From contig NZ_CP059066.1 of the NCBI RefSeq assembly GCF_017301615.1, positions 2,802,888 through 2,866,887 of the forward strand: a stretch of 64,000 nucleotides of DNA, read 5' to 3'. Positions 36,648 through 46,091 of the stretch are shown piece after piece. The position numbers and the translations under genes are program-made. The notes below the pieces were generated by a model. The model worked only from the letters and a program-made list of their open reading frames with translations. It had not been told where the DNA came from and made no database searches. Position 1 is the first letter of the stretch; the number at the start of each line of letters is the position of its first letter. The DNA is from Koleobacter methoxysyntrophicus. GTDB taxonomy: Bacteria > Bacillota > Thermosediminibacteria > Koleobacterales > Koleobacteraceae.

Positions 36648-38637
36648 TATGCTCCTTCCTCACTGCTTTTAGCCTCTTCTCAATGTCCTTCCAAACAGCA
36701 AAGATAAAAAGACCTATAAACAGCCCTATAACTCCACCGTAAAGGGTCCTGTAAACAGAGAGGAGAATAGGAATATGAAGGTGACTAAAGGTATTAACTA
36801 CGGAGATCTGGCCGACAGCTGCCCCTAATGCAAGCGGCAGCTTAAATTTCGAAAGGCTCATTACATTGCAGGAACCTATTAAAAGAATTAGCATGGGATG
36901 GCCTATCAGGAATTCCTTAGTCCTGGGTCTGGCTATAAAGGCATCTTCCAGAAAAGCCCTTATTTTCATCTCCAAACCTGAAACCCCTATACCGGGCAGA
37001 TTGCCCGACCTTAATAAATATATTGTTACTACTGCTCCTGCAAAAGCCAGCAAAACTAGATGTTTCACTTGAATTTGCAGATTAAAAAGCTCTATAATGT
37101 TCTTTATGTAACCAGAATACCCCCGATTGTTTTTATATTTATTTTCAAAACCGTAATTTCCTATATAATACATACCGACCAATAAAAGGGGTACTATAAA
37201 AGCAAATTTGACACCTCTGAAAGAATCTAATTTAAGGAAAAACCTGATATCAGCAAGGACGGCAGCAATAAACAAAGCCCCTATCATCGTTATAATTATG
37301 GTTTTGACATAAAGCATCACTATATGTTTTGGGGCAGCCCTATTGCCGTCTAATTCCCGCAATACACTTACTATTGCAAGCGAAGGGAATATTATAGATC
37401 CGGCTAATGCAACCATTAATACATCCAGAATCCACAGAGGTGTAAAGAGTAATAATGCTATTATTAAAAATAAAGTCAGATAAATTGCTCCTTGAGCTGT
37501 TTCACTTATGGGGAACAATTCTCTCAACAATAATACCCCTCCGGCAGTAGCGCCTGCAGATATAATAAGAAGGATTATTTTATTCGCACGGAAGGGTGTT
37601 AAAGGGATTACCTTCCCCCGTTCATATCCTAATTTCTCTAATCTCGCTTTTAATTCGCCTAACGCCTGTGCAGTTATAGCTATATTTTCCTCAGGGAAAT
37701 TATAAGGCCTTGTTATGGTCCTTAGATATAATATTCGGTTATTCCTTTCCGTAGACCTAACCCATTTATCTATAATCTCTTTTGGCTCAAGAGCCCTTAC
37801 TTCCCTCTCCTGGAGGCTGAAAACCCGGGTTGTTTTATAATCCGTTTTTTTAGCCAGCTGCTCCATCCCTGCCTGTTTTAAATTCGGTGATGACCCCGTA
37901 AGGGATTCTATCAGCCCAAAAGGAATATCAAACTGTTTCAGGTATGCTGCCGTAACATCTAGATTCTCGGGAAAACCCAGCACCTCATCCCCGACAAAAA
38001 TCAACGCCGATACCGGGTATTCTTTAAAACATTGAAACAAATTATCTATATAAGAACTATTAAAATGCGGATTGTTTCTCACCCTTGGTATAATATTTAA
38101 TCCAAGGGATTTTACGAAATCGAAATCATCCATATTAAAGCCCATTTCCATTTCTAAAAGAGTTCTCGTTGCAGGGTGTTTTACAACAAGCAGATAACTG
38201 TTATCTGTTGCTAGAACCTCTACCCTATCTCCGGTAAAACGTGCAGTCAATTCATAATTCAAATGGTCAAAGACCTTTGAATCATTTGTAAATATATATG
38301 TATAGCTGGGATTTATGTTTATCCCATTTAATCTCCTCTCGGCAAGGAGTTCGCCGCCTCCAAATACGGAAATTTTACCTTCTTGTCTAAGTGATTCTAA
38401 AGTAACTTCATGTACGGCTACCGAAGTCAATCCGTTAGATTTAAGTATCATTAAAGCCTTCTCTATATCCCATGCACCAACGGTTTTTTTCAGGTCTTCG
38501 AAATCTATAGTTAGATCGATGTATCTGTATTCCCTTTCAATAATATATCGATGCAGGCCTACGGTTAAAGCTGCAATTATACTTATGACCAAAACAAGGT
38601 TCAGAGCAAGATTTAAACAATGTTGTAATTTCTTCAT
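36637..38637 (-). CDS. DUF5693-like membrane protein
   Basis: This 666-residue protein has an N-terminal anchor (about 8-28), an extracytoplasmic alpha/beta domain (about 40-345) and nine or so membrane helices (about 350-655). The whole resembles the DUF5693 family often found beside csaB in Clostridia. The function is unknown. Overlap with csaB and shared orientation suggest a part in making or exporting the pyruvylated surface polymer. Confidence 0.75.
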   Translation of the reverse strand: MKKLQHCLNLALNLVLVISIIAALTVGLHRYIIEREYRYIDLTIDFEDLKKTVGAWDIEKALMILKSNGLTSVAVHEVTLESLRQEGKISVFGGGELLAERRLNGININPSYTYIFTNDSKVFDHLNYELTARFTGDRVEVLATDNSYLLVVKHPATRTLLEMEMGFNMDDFDFVKSLGLNIIPRVRNNPHFNSSYIDNLFQCFKEYPVSALIFVGDEVLGFPENLDVTAAYLKQFDIPFGLIESLTGSSPNLKQAGMEQLAKKTDYKTTRVFSLQEREVRALEPKEIIDKWVRSTERNNRILYLRTITRPYNFPEENIAITAQALGELKARLEKLGYERGKVIPLTPFRANKIILLIISAGATAGGVLLLRELFPISETAQGAIYLTLFLIIALLLFTPLWILDVLMVALAGSIIFPSLAIVSVLRELDGNRAAPKHIVMLYVKTIIITMIGALFIAAVLADIRFFLKLDSFRGVKFAFIVPLLLVGMYYIGNYGFENKYKNNRGYSGYIKNIIELFNLQIQVKHLVLLAFAGAVVTIYLLRSGNLPGIGVSGLEMKIRAFLEDAFIARPRTKEFLIGHPMLILLIGSCNVMSLSKFKLPLALGAAVGQISVVNTFSHLHIPILLSVYRTLYGGVIGLFIGLFIFAVWKDIEKRLKAVRKEHNDE

Positions 38638-38720
38638 AAAAACAGCTATCCCCCATCCTCTTTTAAGTTGATTCTTAAAACTACAGCTATTATATCATTT
38701 ATCAAAAGTAAAAACAAAAA

Positions 38721-39407
38721 CTATATGGATTCAAAATAAATAAGGATTTTCTCATCTTCTGCCTGAACCTTTTGGATTTTTATCCCGGGAATATCAGTAA
38801 GATCTAGATAAAAAACTGTTCCTGACAGCAGTTTTTTTTGAAGCTTATCAGGCAGGGGCTCATTCTCAATCATAATCTCTTTAATAGAAAACCCTATCTT
38901 TTTATCCGACAGCTTCGAAAATTCCCCTGCAATTATTAAATTGAAAACATCATTAAAAACCCGGGAAGAAGCCAGTATAACACTTTCCTCGGGGGTAATA
39001 TGGATGCTTATATCTTTGAAACCATTTCCCTCTAAGTTCAAGGCATCCTGTAAATCCTTTTCACCGATGACGATTTCCCCTTTTATATCTTTTTCCCCTT
39101 CAAAATCAAGGATACGCTTCATTATAAATCCTTTTAAATTCAATTTTATATCGTCCACCCTCATCAAAACCTCATCAATTTTAACCCCTGCTACATTTAC
39201 ATCATTAACTTTAACATATATATTCTCAAATCTGCCAGTCAGCATTTTTAACTTCGGATGAGCATTCAGGCTGACGGAATAGTTCCCATCCAGAGTCCTT
39301 TTTAAAGCCATTTCAACCCCTTTTGCTATCACCGCTGGTGCAATAACCTCTATAGTCAACCCTATTAAGATTCCCAACAAAAGTATAAAGAGAGCTATAC
39401 GTTTCAT
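38721..39407 (-). CDS. DUF2993 / LmeA-like lipid-binding protein
   Basis: This protein of about 228 residues has an N-terminal membrane anchor or signal (about 1-25) and a beta-rich body typical of DUF2993/LmeA proteins (VKVNDVNVAGVKIDEVLMRVDDI). LmeA of mycobacteria binds phosphatidylinositides during lipomannan maturation; in Firmicutes the role is unknown. The ATG at 39407 follows GGGGGGG and is preferred over the upstream frame start at 39422. Confidence 0.75.
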   Translation of the reverse strand: MKRIALFILLLGILIGLTIEVIAPAVIAKGVEMALKRTLDGNYSVSLNAHPKLKMLTGRFENIYVKVNDVNVAGVKIDEVLMRVDDIKLNLKGFIMKRILDFEGEKDIKGEIVIGEKDLQDALNLEGNGFKDISIHITPEESVILASSRVFNDVFNLIIAGEFSKLSDKKIGFSIKEIMIENEPLPDKLQKKLLSGTVFYLDLTDIPGIKIQKVQAEDEKILIYFESI

Positions 39408-39467
39408 GGATATCCCCCCCATGGATTTTATTAAAGAAAAATTCTATAAAAAACCTGAAAGTCCTTT

Positions 39468-39492
39468 AAAAAAATAACCCGGGAAATCCCGG
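39468..39492 (-). terminator. Terminator of prfB
   Basis: CCGGG-ATTT-CCCGG followed by GTTATTTTTTT on the minus strand, about 45 bases after the prfB stop. Confidence 0.75.
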
Positions 39493-39536
39493 ACTGTTCT
39501 TCGGCAGCAGCAAAAACTTCCTGGATAACTGTGCCT

Positions 39537-40629
39537 TTATGATAAATTCCTTAAATATGCATTTATGAATATATCTATTTCTCCATCCATTACGGCATTT
39601 ATATTCCCCACCTCTACATTTGTTCGGTGGTCTTTAACCATATTATAGGGATGGAAAACATAGGAACGTATCTGGCTTCCCCAGGCTATCTCTCTCTGTT
39701 CCCCTCTCAGCTCGTCCAGCTTCTCCTTTTGTTCTTCCATGTACATTTCAAAGAGACGGGCTTTCAAAATCTTCATAGCAGTAAGGCGGTTGCTGTGCTG
39801 TGACCTTTCGTTTTGGCATTGAACCACTATTCCCGTAGGAATGTGGGTAATCCTCACCGCAGAATCAGTCTTATTTACATGCTGTCCCCCTGCCCCCCCT
39901 GACCTGTAGGTATCTATTTTAATATCTTCTGGGTTTATCTGAATTTCGATATCATCATCTATCTCAGGAATCACATCCACAGAAGCAAAAGATGTGTGGC
40001 GCCTGCCGGAAGCATCAAAGGGGGATATCCTGACCAATCTGTGGACGCCTTTCTCTGATTTAAGGTAACCGTAAGCGTTTTTTCCTTTTATCAATAGGGT
40101 TACACTCTTTATACCTGCTTCTTCCCCCGGCAGGAAATCCAGTGTTTGAACGATGTACCCCTTTTTTTCTGCCCAGCGGGTATACATCCTCAGGAGCATC
40201 TGGACCCAATCCTGAGCTTCTGTCCCGCCAGCACCGGCATGAAGGGACATAATACAGTTGTTCTTATCATACTTCCCATTCAAGAGGGTCTGCAGTTTGA
40301 GATTTTCAATATCCTGTTTGAGTTTTATAAGGCCTTCGCCCAGTTCTCTTTCTAAGCCGAAATCTCCCTCTTCTTCAACCAGCTCAAAAATAATCAATAG
40401 TTCTTCATAACATTCTTTTATATTCTCGTAGACCTCTACTTTATCTTTTAGAGAGTTGAGCTTCTGGATTACGCTTTGTGCTTCTTCGGGGTTATCCCAG
40501 AAATCAGGCAAACCCATTTTTGCTTCGAGTTCTGCAATTTCCTTTTTCTTTGCGGCGATGTCAAAGAGAAGCCCCCATTTCCTCTATATCTTTTGCAATT
40601 TCTTCTAGCCGGCTTTTATATTCATGCAA
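39537..40629 (-). CDS. prfB: Peptide chain release factor 2, with +1 programmed frameshift
   Basis: RF2 frees peptides at UGA and UAA. Translation starts at TTG 40629 (GGAGG nine bases upstream) and runs 22 codons to CTT TGA C at 40566-40560. A +1 slip there gives [20 protein letters not shown] and joins the long downstream frame, for about 363 residues in total. A GGGGG stretch lies upstream of the shift site, as in other bacteria, but a little further away than usual. The SPF stop-codon-recognition tripeptide (RISPFDASG) and the catalytic GGQ ([17 protein letters not shown]) are intact. The slip lets RF2 regulate its own level. Confidence 0.95.
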
Positions 40630-40662
40630 CTTACACAACCTCCTGACTATATTAATATTTAT

Positions 40663-40851
40663 GGCTATCCCCTTAGCTCAGAGAGAATTATAAATGGCAT
40701 CCCTCCGCTTGCCGTTCGCTCCGCCTCCATGCTCCGCTCACTCTGGAATTTGGCTCTTCGCCATCCATGGCTTCGAGCCAAATTAACAGTCGCTCCGGGA
40801 TTTGCCATTTCTTCAACCGGACTTGCCGTATCCTGAGCAAAGTATATAGTC
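40663..40851. repeat. MITE-like repeat, most complete copy
   Basis: This element of about 189 bp has imperfect terminal repeats, GGCTATCCCCTTAGCTCAG at the left and GACTATATACTTTGCTCAG (minus strand) at the right, matching at 14 of 19 positions. An 11-bp direct repeat TTAATATTTAT flanks it (40652-40662 and 40855-40865), and the right copy covers the secA stop codon. The interior is GC-rich with CGCTCCG/GCTCCGC motifs able to fold. It has no transposase. The open frame across it is not considered a gene. Confidence 0.75.
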
Positions 40852-40861
40852 TTTTTAATAT

Positions 40862-43369
40862 TTATCTGCCACAGCATTTTTTGTATTTCTTACCGCTGCC
40901 GCAAGGACACGGGTCATTTCTTCCCACTTTCTGATTTCTAACAGGTTCTCTTCTGCCTGTATTCTCCTGGCTTTCTGATACTCGCCGGACTACCTGGTGT
41001 CTCTGGGGTATGTTTTGGACCTGGGCTTTGAAAAGGTACTTCACTGTATCTTCCTGAATGCTCCTGATCATAGCCTTGAACATCTCGTAACCTTCAAATT
41101 TATATTCCATAACGGGGTCCCTTTGACCATATGCCCTCAGGCCGATCCCCTGACGCAGTTGGTCCATGGCATCTATATGGTCCATCCACTTTTTGTCAAC
41201 TATTTTAAGGGTTATAACCCGTTCAAATTCCCTCATAGTATCGCTGCCCAGCTCTTTTTCCCGAGATTCATAGAGAGCTAAAGCCTTTTCTACAAGCCTT
41301 TGCTTCAGTTCCTCCCTGGTGACCTCTTCCACATTATCGATTCTGAAAGAATTCCTGGGGAGGAAAATATCTTCAGCATATTCGATTAACCCTTTAAGAT
41401 CCCATTCCTCCGGATGGACACCTTCCACACAGTAAGTATCCACCATATTGCTGATTACTTCCTCTATCATGCCGAGAATGCTTTCTTTGAGATTTTCCCC
41501 TTCAAGAACCTTTTTCCTCTGGGAATAGATAACCTCCCTCTGTTTATTCATCACATCATCATATTCCAAAACGTGTTTTCTAATATCGAAGTTTCTAGCT
41601 TCTACTCTCTTCTGAGCGTTTTCAATAGACCGGGTAATAAGGGGGTGCTCTATAGGCTGGTCATCGTCCATACCCAGCCTTTCCATAATGTTTTTTATAT
41701 TATCACCGCCAAAAAGGCGCATCAGGTCATCTTCCAATGAAACATAAAATCTGGATGAACCCGGATCCCCCTGACGGCCCGCCCTGCCTCTCAACTGGTT
41801 ATCTATCCTCCTGCTTTCATGGCGTTCGGTCCCAATTATATGGAGACCTCCCAGCTCTGCAACTCCATCTCCAAGGACTATATCCGTCCCTCTTCCTGCC
41901 ATATTCGTAGCTATGGTAACCATACCCCTCTGGCCGGCCTTTGCTATTATTTCAGCTTCTTTTTCATGGTGTTTGGCATTTAAAACCTGATGGGGAATGC
42001 CGCGTTTTCTAAGCATTTCACTTAATAATTCCGATTTCTCGATAGAAACAGTTCCTACAAGCACAGGCTGGCCTTTTGAATGGCACTGGATTATCTCCTC
42101 AACTACTGCCTTGAATTTCCCCGCTTCCGTTTTATATATCACATCTGGGTAATCCTTTCTTATCATCGGCTCATTTGTAGGAATTACCACAACATCCAGC
42201 CCGTAAATCTTCTGAAATTCCTCTTCCTCTGTAGCTGCTGTACCCGTCATCCCAGCCAGCTTTTTATACATCCTGAAATAGTTCTGGAAGGTAATAGTAG
42301 CAAGGGTCTGACTTTCCCTTTCGACCCTTACGCCTTCCTTGGCTTCTATAGCCTGATGAAGCCCTTCACTGTAGCGCCGCCCGAACATAAGACGGCCGGT
42401 AAACTCATCGACAATAATAACCTGACCGTCCTTTACAACGTAATCCCTGTCGCGTTTCATTAAGACATGGGCCTTTAAAGCCTGGTTCAGGTGATGGGCC
42501 AATTCCATATACCTTTCATCATACAGATTATCGATATTCAAGAACCTTTCAGCTTTAGCTATCCCCTCTTCAGTAAGGACTACTGAATGGGCTTTTTCAT
42601 CAACGGTGTAATCTACATCCCTTTTCAATCTGGGTACGAACCTGGCAAAATTATAGTATATATCTGTAGATTGTTCTGTTTGGCCTGATATAATAAGGGG
42701 TGTCCTGGCCTCATCGATTAAAATGCTGTCTACTTCATCTATTATGGCATAATTCAATTCCCGCTGAACCATATGTTCTTTATACAGTACCATATTATCC
42801 CTTAAATAGTCAAACCCGAACTCATTGTTGGTACCATAGGTTATATGAGCATTATACGCCTTTTTCCTTTCCTCAAAATCGAGCCCGTGAATAATCAGCC
42901 CTACGTCCAGCCCTAGAAATCGATAAACTTCACCCATCCACTGGCTGTCCCGCTTTGCCAGGTAGTCGTTTACCGTTACGATATGGACCCCCTTACCTTC
43001 AAGGGCATTAAGATAAGCAGGGAGTGTAGCCACAAGGGTTTTGCCTTCCCCCGTTTTCATTTCCGCAATTCTCCCCTGATGCAGGACTATACCTCCTAGT
43101 ATCTGGACATCGAAATGCCTCATCCCCAAAGTCCTTTTAGCTGTTTCTCTAACAACGGCAAAGGCTTCGGGAAGAATATCATCAAGGGCTGCCCCCCTGT
43201 CCAGCCTTTCTCTAAATTCTCCGGTTTTTGTTTTTAATTGAACATCAGTCAGGGAAGAAACTTCAGGCTCAAGGTTGTTGATCACTTCAACAATTTTGCT
43301 TAATTTTTTTATTTCCCTGTCGTTGTAGTTTCCGAATATATTCTTTAACAACCCCAGCACTGTAATCAA
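40862..43369 (-). CDS. secA: Preprotein translocase ATPase SecA
   Basis: This 835-residue SecA motor pushes preproteins through SecYEG. Walker A is [13 protein letters not shown] (about 100-112), the DEAD-like [21 protein letters not shown] follows, with [14 protein letters not shown] and [13 protein letters not shown] in the second motor domain. The C-terminal zinc-binding tail [13 protein letters not shown] is present and binds SecB or ribosomes in many bacteria. The gene order secA-prfB is the Firmicute norm, here interrupted by a small repeat. Confidence 0.98.
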   Translation of the reverse strand: MITVLGLLKNIFGNYNDREIKKLSKIVEVINNLEPEVSSLTDVQLKTKTGEFRERLDRGAALDDILPEAFAVVRETAKRTLGMRHFDVQILGGIVLHQGRIAEMKTGEGKTLVATLPAYLNALEGKGVHIVTVNDYLAKRDSQWMGEVYRFLGLDVGLIIHGLDFEERKKAYNAHITYGTNNEFGFDYLRDNMVLYKEHMVQRELNYAIIDEVDSILIDEARTPLIISGQTEQSTDIYYNFARFVPRLKRDVDYTVDEKAHSVVLTEEGIAKAERFLNIDNLYDERYMELAHHLNQALKAHVLMKRDRDYVVKDGQVIIVDEFTGRLMFGRRYSEGLHQAIEAKEGVRVERESQTLATITFQNYFRMYKKLAGMTGTAATEEEEFQKIYGLDVVVIPTNEPMIRKDYPDVIYKTEAGKFKAVVEEIIQCHSKGQPVLVGTVSIEKSELLSEMLRKRGIPHQVLNAKHHEKEAEIIAKAGQRGMVTIATNMAGRGTDIVLGDGVAELGGLHIIGTERHESRRIDNQLRGRAGRQGDPGSSRFYVSLEDDLMRLFGGDNIKNIMERLGMDDDQPIEHPLITRSIENAQKRVEARNFDIRKHVLEYDDVMNKQREVIYSQRKKVLEGENLKESILGMIEEVISNMVDTYCVEGVHPEEWDLKGLIEYAEDIFLPRNSFRIDNVEEVTREELKQRLVEKALALYESREKELGSDTMREFERVITLKIVDKKWMDHIDAMDQLRQGIGLRAYGQRDPVMEYKFEGYEMFKAMIRSIQEDTVKYLFKAQVQNIPQRHQVVRRVSESQENTGRREPVRNQKVGRNDPCPCGSGKKYKKCCGR

Positions 43370-43405
43370 CTCCTTAAGGATAAAGGGATTTTGAACTCAA
43401 TCTTA

Positions 43406-43429
43406 AAGGAACCATTTTTATGGTTCCTT
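43406..43429. terminator. Hairpin upstream of secA
   Basis: AAGGAACCAT and ATGGTTCCTT form a perfect 10-bp stem with a TTTT loop. It is weakly T-flanked on the minus strand, where it would end the DUF5317 transcript or attenuate secA. Confidence 0.5.
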
Positions 43430-43492
43430 ATTACCATTAACGTCCATGTCTTTATTTTACAATGCGATAATATAAGTATCATTATTTATTAA

Positions 43493-43541
43493 TTTTATCA
43501 CTATTTATCCCTTTTATCAACCATATATCTCTGAATCAGAA
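43493..43541. repeat. 49-bp target-site duplication, left copy
   Basis: This stretch is identical to 45529-45577. The right copy includes the 3' end and stop of the DUF5317 gene, so this left copy is the duplicated gene tail. The other DNA between the two copies is the insertion sequence. Confidence 0.9.
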
Positions 43542-43639
43542 CGTTTCTTCGGAAGCATATCAAATAACACCGTTGTCAAAACCGCACTAAATATAACGAT
43601 TTCAGGCATATTTTTTTTGTCAAATTTTTGCTTAAAATA

Positions 43640-43668
43640 GTGGACAAATATGGCTAAATATGATATAA
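43640..43668 (+). promoter_or_regulatory. Transposase promoter
   Basis: TGGACA and TATAAT are separated by 17 bases, about 40 bases before the transposase start. Confidence 0.65.
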
Positions 43669-43707
43669 TAACTAGTGAAATTAAATCTTAACGTAAAGGA
43701 GCATATT

Positions 43708-45432
43708 ATGTTTTTAGCCAAAAATTATTCCAAAAAAACCGGCAGAACATATTTGCTGATAATGCATAACTATCGTGATAAAGAAGGAAAAACCAAGCAT
43801 AAGGTTATTAAATCTTTGGGCTACCTTGATGAACTTGAAAAAATATACGATGACCCAATAGCACATTTCACTCAAGTTGCAAAACAAATGGATGCTGAAC
43901 GCAAAAAAAATAAACAGCTTGTAATTACTATTGATGCCGATAGTCAAGTAGATCGAAACGTTCAAAATAGAAAAAACTTTGGACATGTTGTATTCAGTAA
44001 GGTTTACCATGAATTAGAACTTGATAGATTTTTTAATAACAAGCAAAGGCACGAAAACTTTAAATTTAATTCAAACAGCATAATGAAAGTTTTACTTTTT
44101 GCAAGACTTCTCTATCCTTGCTCCAAAAAAGCAACGGTTGAGATTAAAGACCGGTTTTTTGATAAGGCAGATTTTACATTGGATGATGTATATAATTGTT
44201 TAACACATTTTAATAAGATTGAAAAAGATGCACAAAAATTTATTCATGAGCAGATTGTAAAGCAGTATGATAGGAAGACTGATCTTGTATATTACGATGT
44301 AACAAATTATTACTTTGAAATAGACAAAGAGGATGATTTTAGAAGAAAAGGCGCTTGCAAAGAACATCGCCCTGATCCTATTGTACAGATGGGGCTTGCG
44401 GTAGATAGGCTAGGAATTCCCATTTCTTATCAACTTTTCCAAGGGAATACCCATGATTCGCAAACACTAATGCCTGTTTTAAAAGATATTAAAAAGCAAT
44501 TTAAAACAAAAAAAATTATAGTTGTTGCAGATAAAGGACTTCATAGTGGTGATAATATTGCTTTTAATACTATTTTAGGTGATGGATACATATACAGTAA
44601 AAGTGTAAGAGCTGCTAGCAGTGATTTTAAATCTTATGTGCTTGATGATGAAGGTTATACATGGATAGGTAATGACTATAAAAGAAAATCAAGAATCATC
44701 CCTACTGAAATTAATGTGACTGTGGGTACATATAAAAATGGTAAAAAGAAAAAGAAGAAAGTTCTAATAGACCAAAAGCAGGTTATCTTTTATAGTCATA
44801 AATATGCTGAGCGTGCTAGAAGGCAAAGAGAAGCTGTTATTGCTAAGGCAGTTGACCTTATAAAAAACCCCTCTAAATATCAAAAAGCTACTTCTTATGG
44901 TGCTGCTAACTATGTTGCTAATATTGAGTTTGATAAAGTTACAGGAGAAGTATTAGATACGGGGAAAAAGTTATTTTTAGACGAAGAAAAGATAAAGCAA
45001 GATGAACTATTAGATGGGTATTACGCTATAGTTACAAGTGAACTCGATGAGTCAGATGATCGTATTATTGAACTATATAGGGACCTTTGGAGGATAGAGG
45101 AGTCTTTTAAAATAACCAAAAGCAACTTAGATGCAAGGCCGGTCTACCTTACTAGAAAGGATCACATTAATGCACATTTTTTAATCTGTTTTATAGCCTT
45201 AATAATTGCAAGAATCGTTGAACTCAGGCTTGGCAATAAATACTCAATTGAAAAAATCCTTAATACCTTGCGTTTAGTCTCTTGCAGCCATATAGATGCA
45301 AACCACTATCTTTTTGATTATGCAGATGAGGTTACTGATGATATAAATGATGTCTTTGACCTTAATATTGGTAAAAAAGTTATGACTCTCGGTGAAATAA
45401 AAAAAGTTTTTGCTAGTGTAAAAAAGAAGTAA
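43708..45432 (+). CDS. IS1634-family transposase
   Basis: This DDE transposase of about 574 residues belongs to the IS4 superfamily. The catalytic residues are apparent as Asp in VYYDVTNYYFEID, Asp in IIVVADKGLHSGDN and Glu in YRDLWRIEESFKITKSNL (the YREK-like motif). The open frame begins with GTG at 43675, but the ATG at 43708 follows AAAGGAG and is preferred. The gene is intact, so the element may still move. Confidence 0.92.
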   Translation: MFLAKNYSKKTGRTYLLIMHNYRDKEGKTKHKVIKSLGYLDELEKIYDDPIAHFTQVAKQMDAERKKNKQLVITIDADSQVDRNVQNRKNFGHVVFSKVYHELELDRFFNNKQRHENFKFNSNSIMKVLLFARLLYPCSKKATVEIKDRFFDKADFTLDDVYNCLTHFNKIEKDAQKFIHEQIVKQYDRKTDLVYYDVTNYYFEIDKEDDFRRKGACKEHRPDPIVQMGLAVDRLGIPISYQLFQGNTHDSQTLMPVLKDIKKQFKTKKIIVVADKGLHSGDNIAFNTILGDGYIYSKSVRAASSDFKSYVLDDEGYTWIGNDYKRKSRIIPTEINVTVGTYKNGKKKKKKVLIDQKQVIFYSHKYAERARRQREAVIAKAVDLIKNPSKYQKATSYGAANYVANIEFDKVTGEVLDTGKKLFLDEEKIKQDELLDGYYAIVTSELDESDDRIIELYRDLWRIEESFKITKSNLDARPVYLTRKDHINAHFLICFIALIIARIVELRLGNKYSIEKILNTLRLVSCSHIDANHYLFDYADEVTDDINDVFDLNIGKKVMTLGEIKKVFASVKKK

Positions 45433-45460
45433 ATTAGTCTACAAGTCTAGGCAAAAATAT

Positions 45461-45503
45461 AACCCCGGTATGCCACTATTTTAAAGGGCTCTCGGGGTTT
45501 TTT
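45461..45503 (+). terminator. Terminator inside the insertion sequence
   Basis: AACCCCG and CGGGGTT pair around a 25-base loop, followed by TTTTTT on the plus strand, just after the transposase stop. Confidence 0.7.
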
Positions 45504-45528
45504 ATCTGATTTTGCTTCCGAAGAAAAG

Positions 45529-45577
45529 TTTTATCACTATTTATCCCTTTTATCAACCATATATCTCTGAATCAGAA
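45529..45577. repeat. 49-bp target-site duplication, right copy
   Basis: Identical to 43493-43541. It contains the last codons and stop of the DUF5317 gene, so the insertion left that gene intact. Confidence 0.9.
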
Positions 45578-46091
45578 GGAACAGCCCTAATGCCATCAGA
45601 CCGTCACCGATACTGAAGACTCTGGGTCGCGGATACGGAGAAGGTAAAAAAAATATATCACCCAGGAATTTCAAAACCGTACTATCGCTCATAACAGTAT
45701 GGGTGGTATACTTACCCGTTTTCAGGATATCAGCCAGCTGAATCATTCCTGCCCTTTCCAGGGCCTTCAGAGAAATGGGCATCCTGCCTCCATTCAGGAA
45801 TATGACCGTGAAATTCAGGAAAATGCCGATCCCTATTATGAGCATTTCCTTTATATGGCGGTTATAGAAGATGCCTGTTAAGAGCAGAATAAATGAAGCT
45901 AAATGGAGATAAAAACCATACCGGACTACCCATTCGATTCCCTTCATGCCAAAATAAACCATGGCTGCCTGAATTAAAAAAGCCCCTATTATTAGTCCGT
46001 GTTTTTTAACAGGCATCTTCCCCAATTTGCTCAGTTTGCCTTTTCTTGCTTTCCCTACCAGGACTGAAACGATTACCGTATCAGCTAGCAT
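45537..46091 (-). CDS. DUF5317-family membrane protein
   Basis: This 184-residue protein has four to five hydrophobic helices and the NGGRMPIS loop seen in DUF5317 proteins. The function is unknown. It overlaps the end of the HD-GYP gene by 11 bases, so the two are translated together. Such pairing suggests a role near the signalling protein. The insertion sequence starts just past its stop codon. Confidence 0.8.
   Translation of the reverse strand: MLADTVIVSVLVGKARKGKLSKLGKMPVKKHGLIIGAFLIQAAMVYFGMKGIEWVVRYGFYLHLASFILLLTGIFYNRHIKEMLIIGIGIFLNFTVIFLNGGRMPISLKALERAGMIQLADILKTGKYTTHTVMSDSTVLKFLGDIFFLPSPYPRPRVFSIGDGLMALGLFLLIQRYMVDKRDK

Larger units (their letters stand above)
43542..45528 (+). 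mobile_element. IS1634/IS4-superfamily insertion sequence
   Basis: This 1987-bp element is bounded by imperfect terminal inverted repeats of about 27 bp. The left end begins CGTTTCTTCGGAAGCATATC; the right end reads CTTTTCTTCGGAAGCAAAAT on the opposite strand. A single transposase gene fills it. The flanking 49-bp identical duplication is far longer than usual, but long and variable duplications are a known trait of the IS1634 family. The element is more AT-rich than its neighbours and looks complete and recent, because both duplication copies are identical. Confidence 0.92.

Noticed and set aside
40665-40877. 70-codon ORF in the secA-prfB gap
   Set aside because: It lies inside the MITE-like repeat, and similar peptides arise from repeat DNA; no ribosome site.
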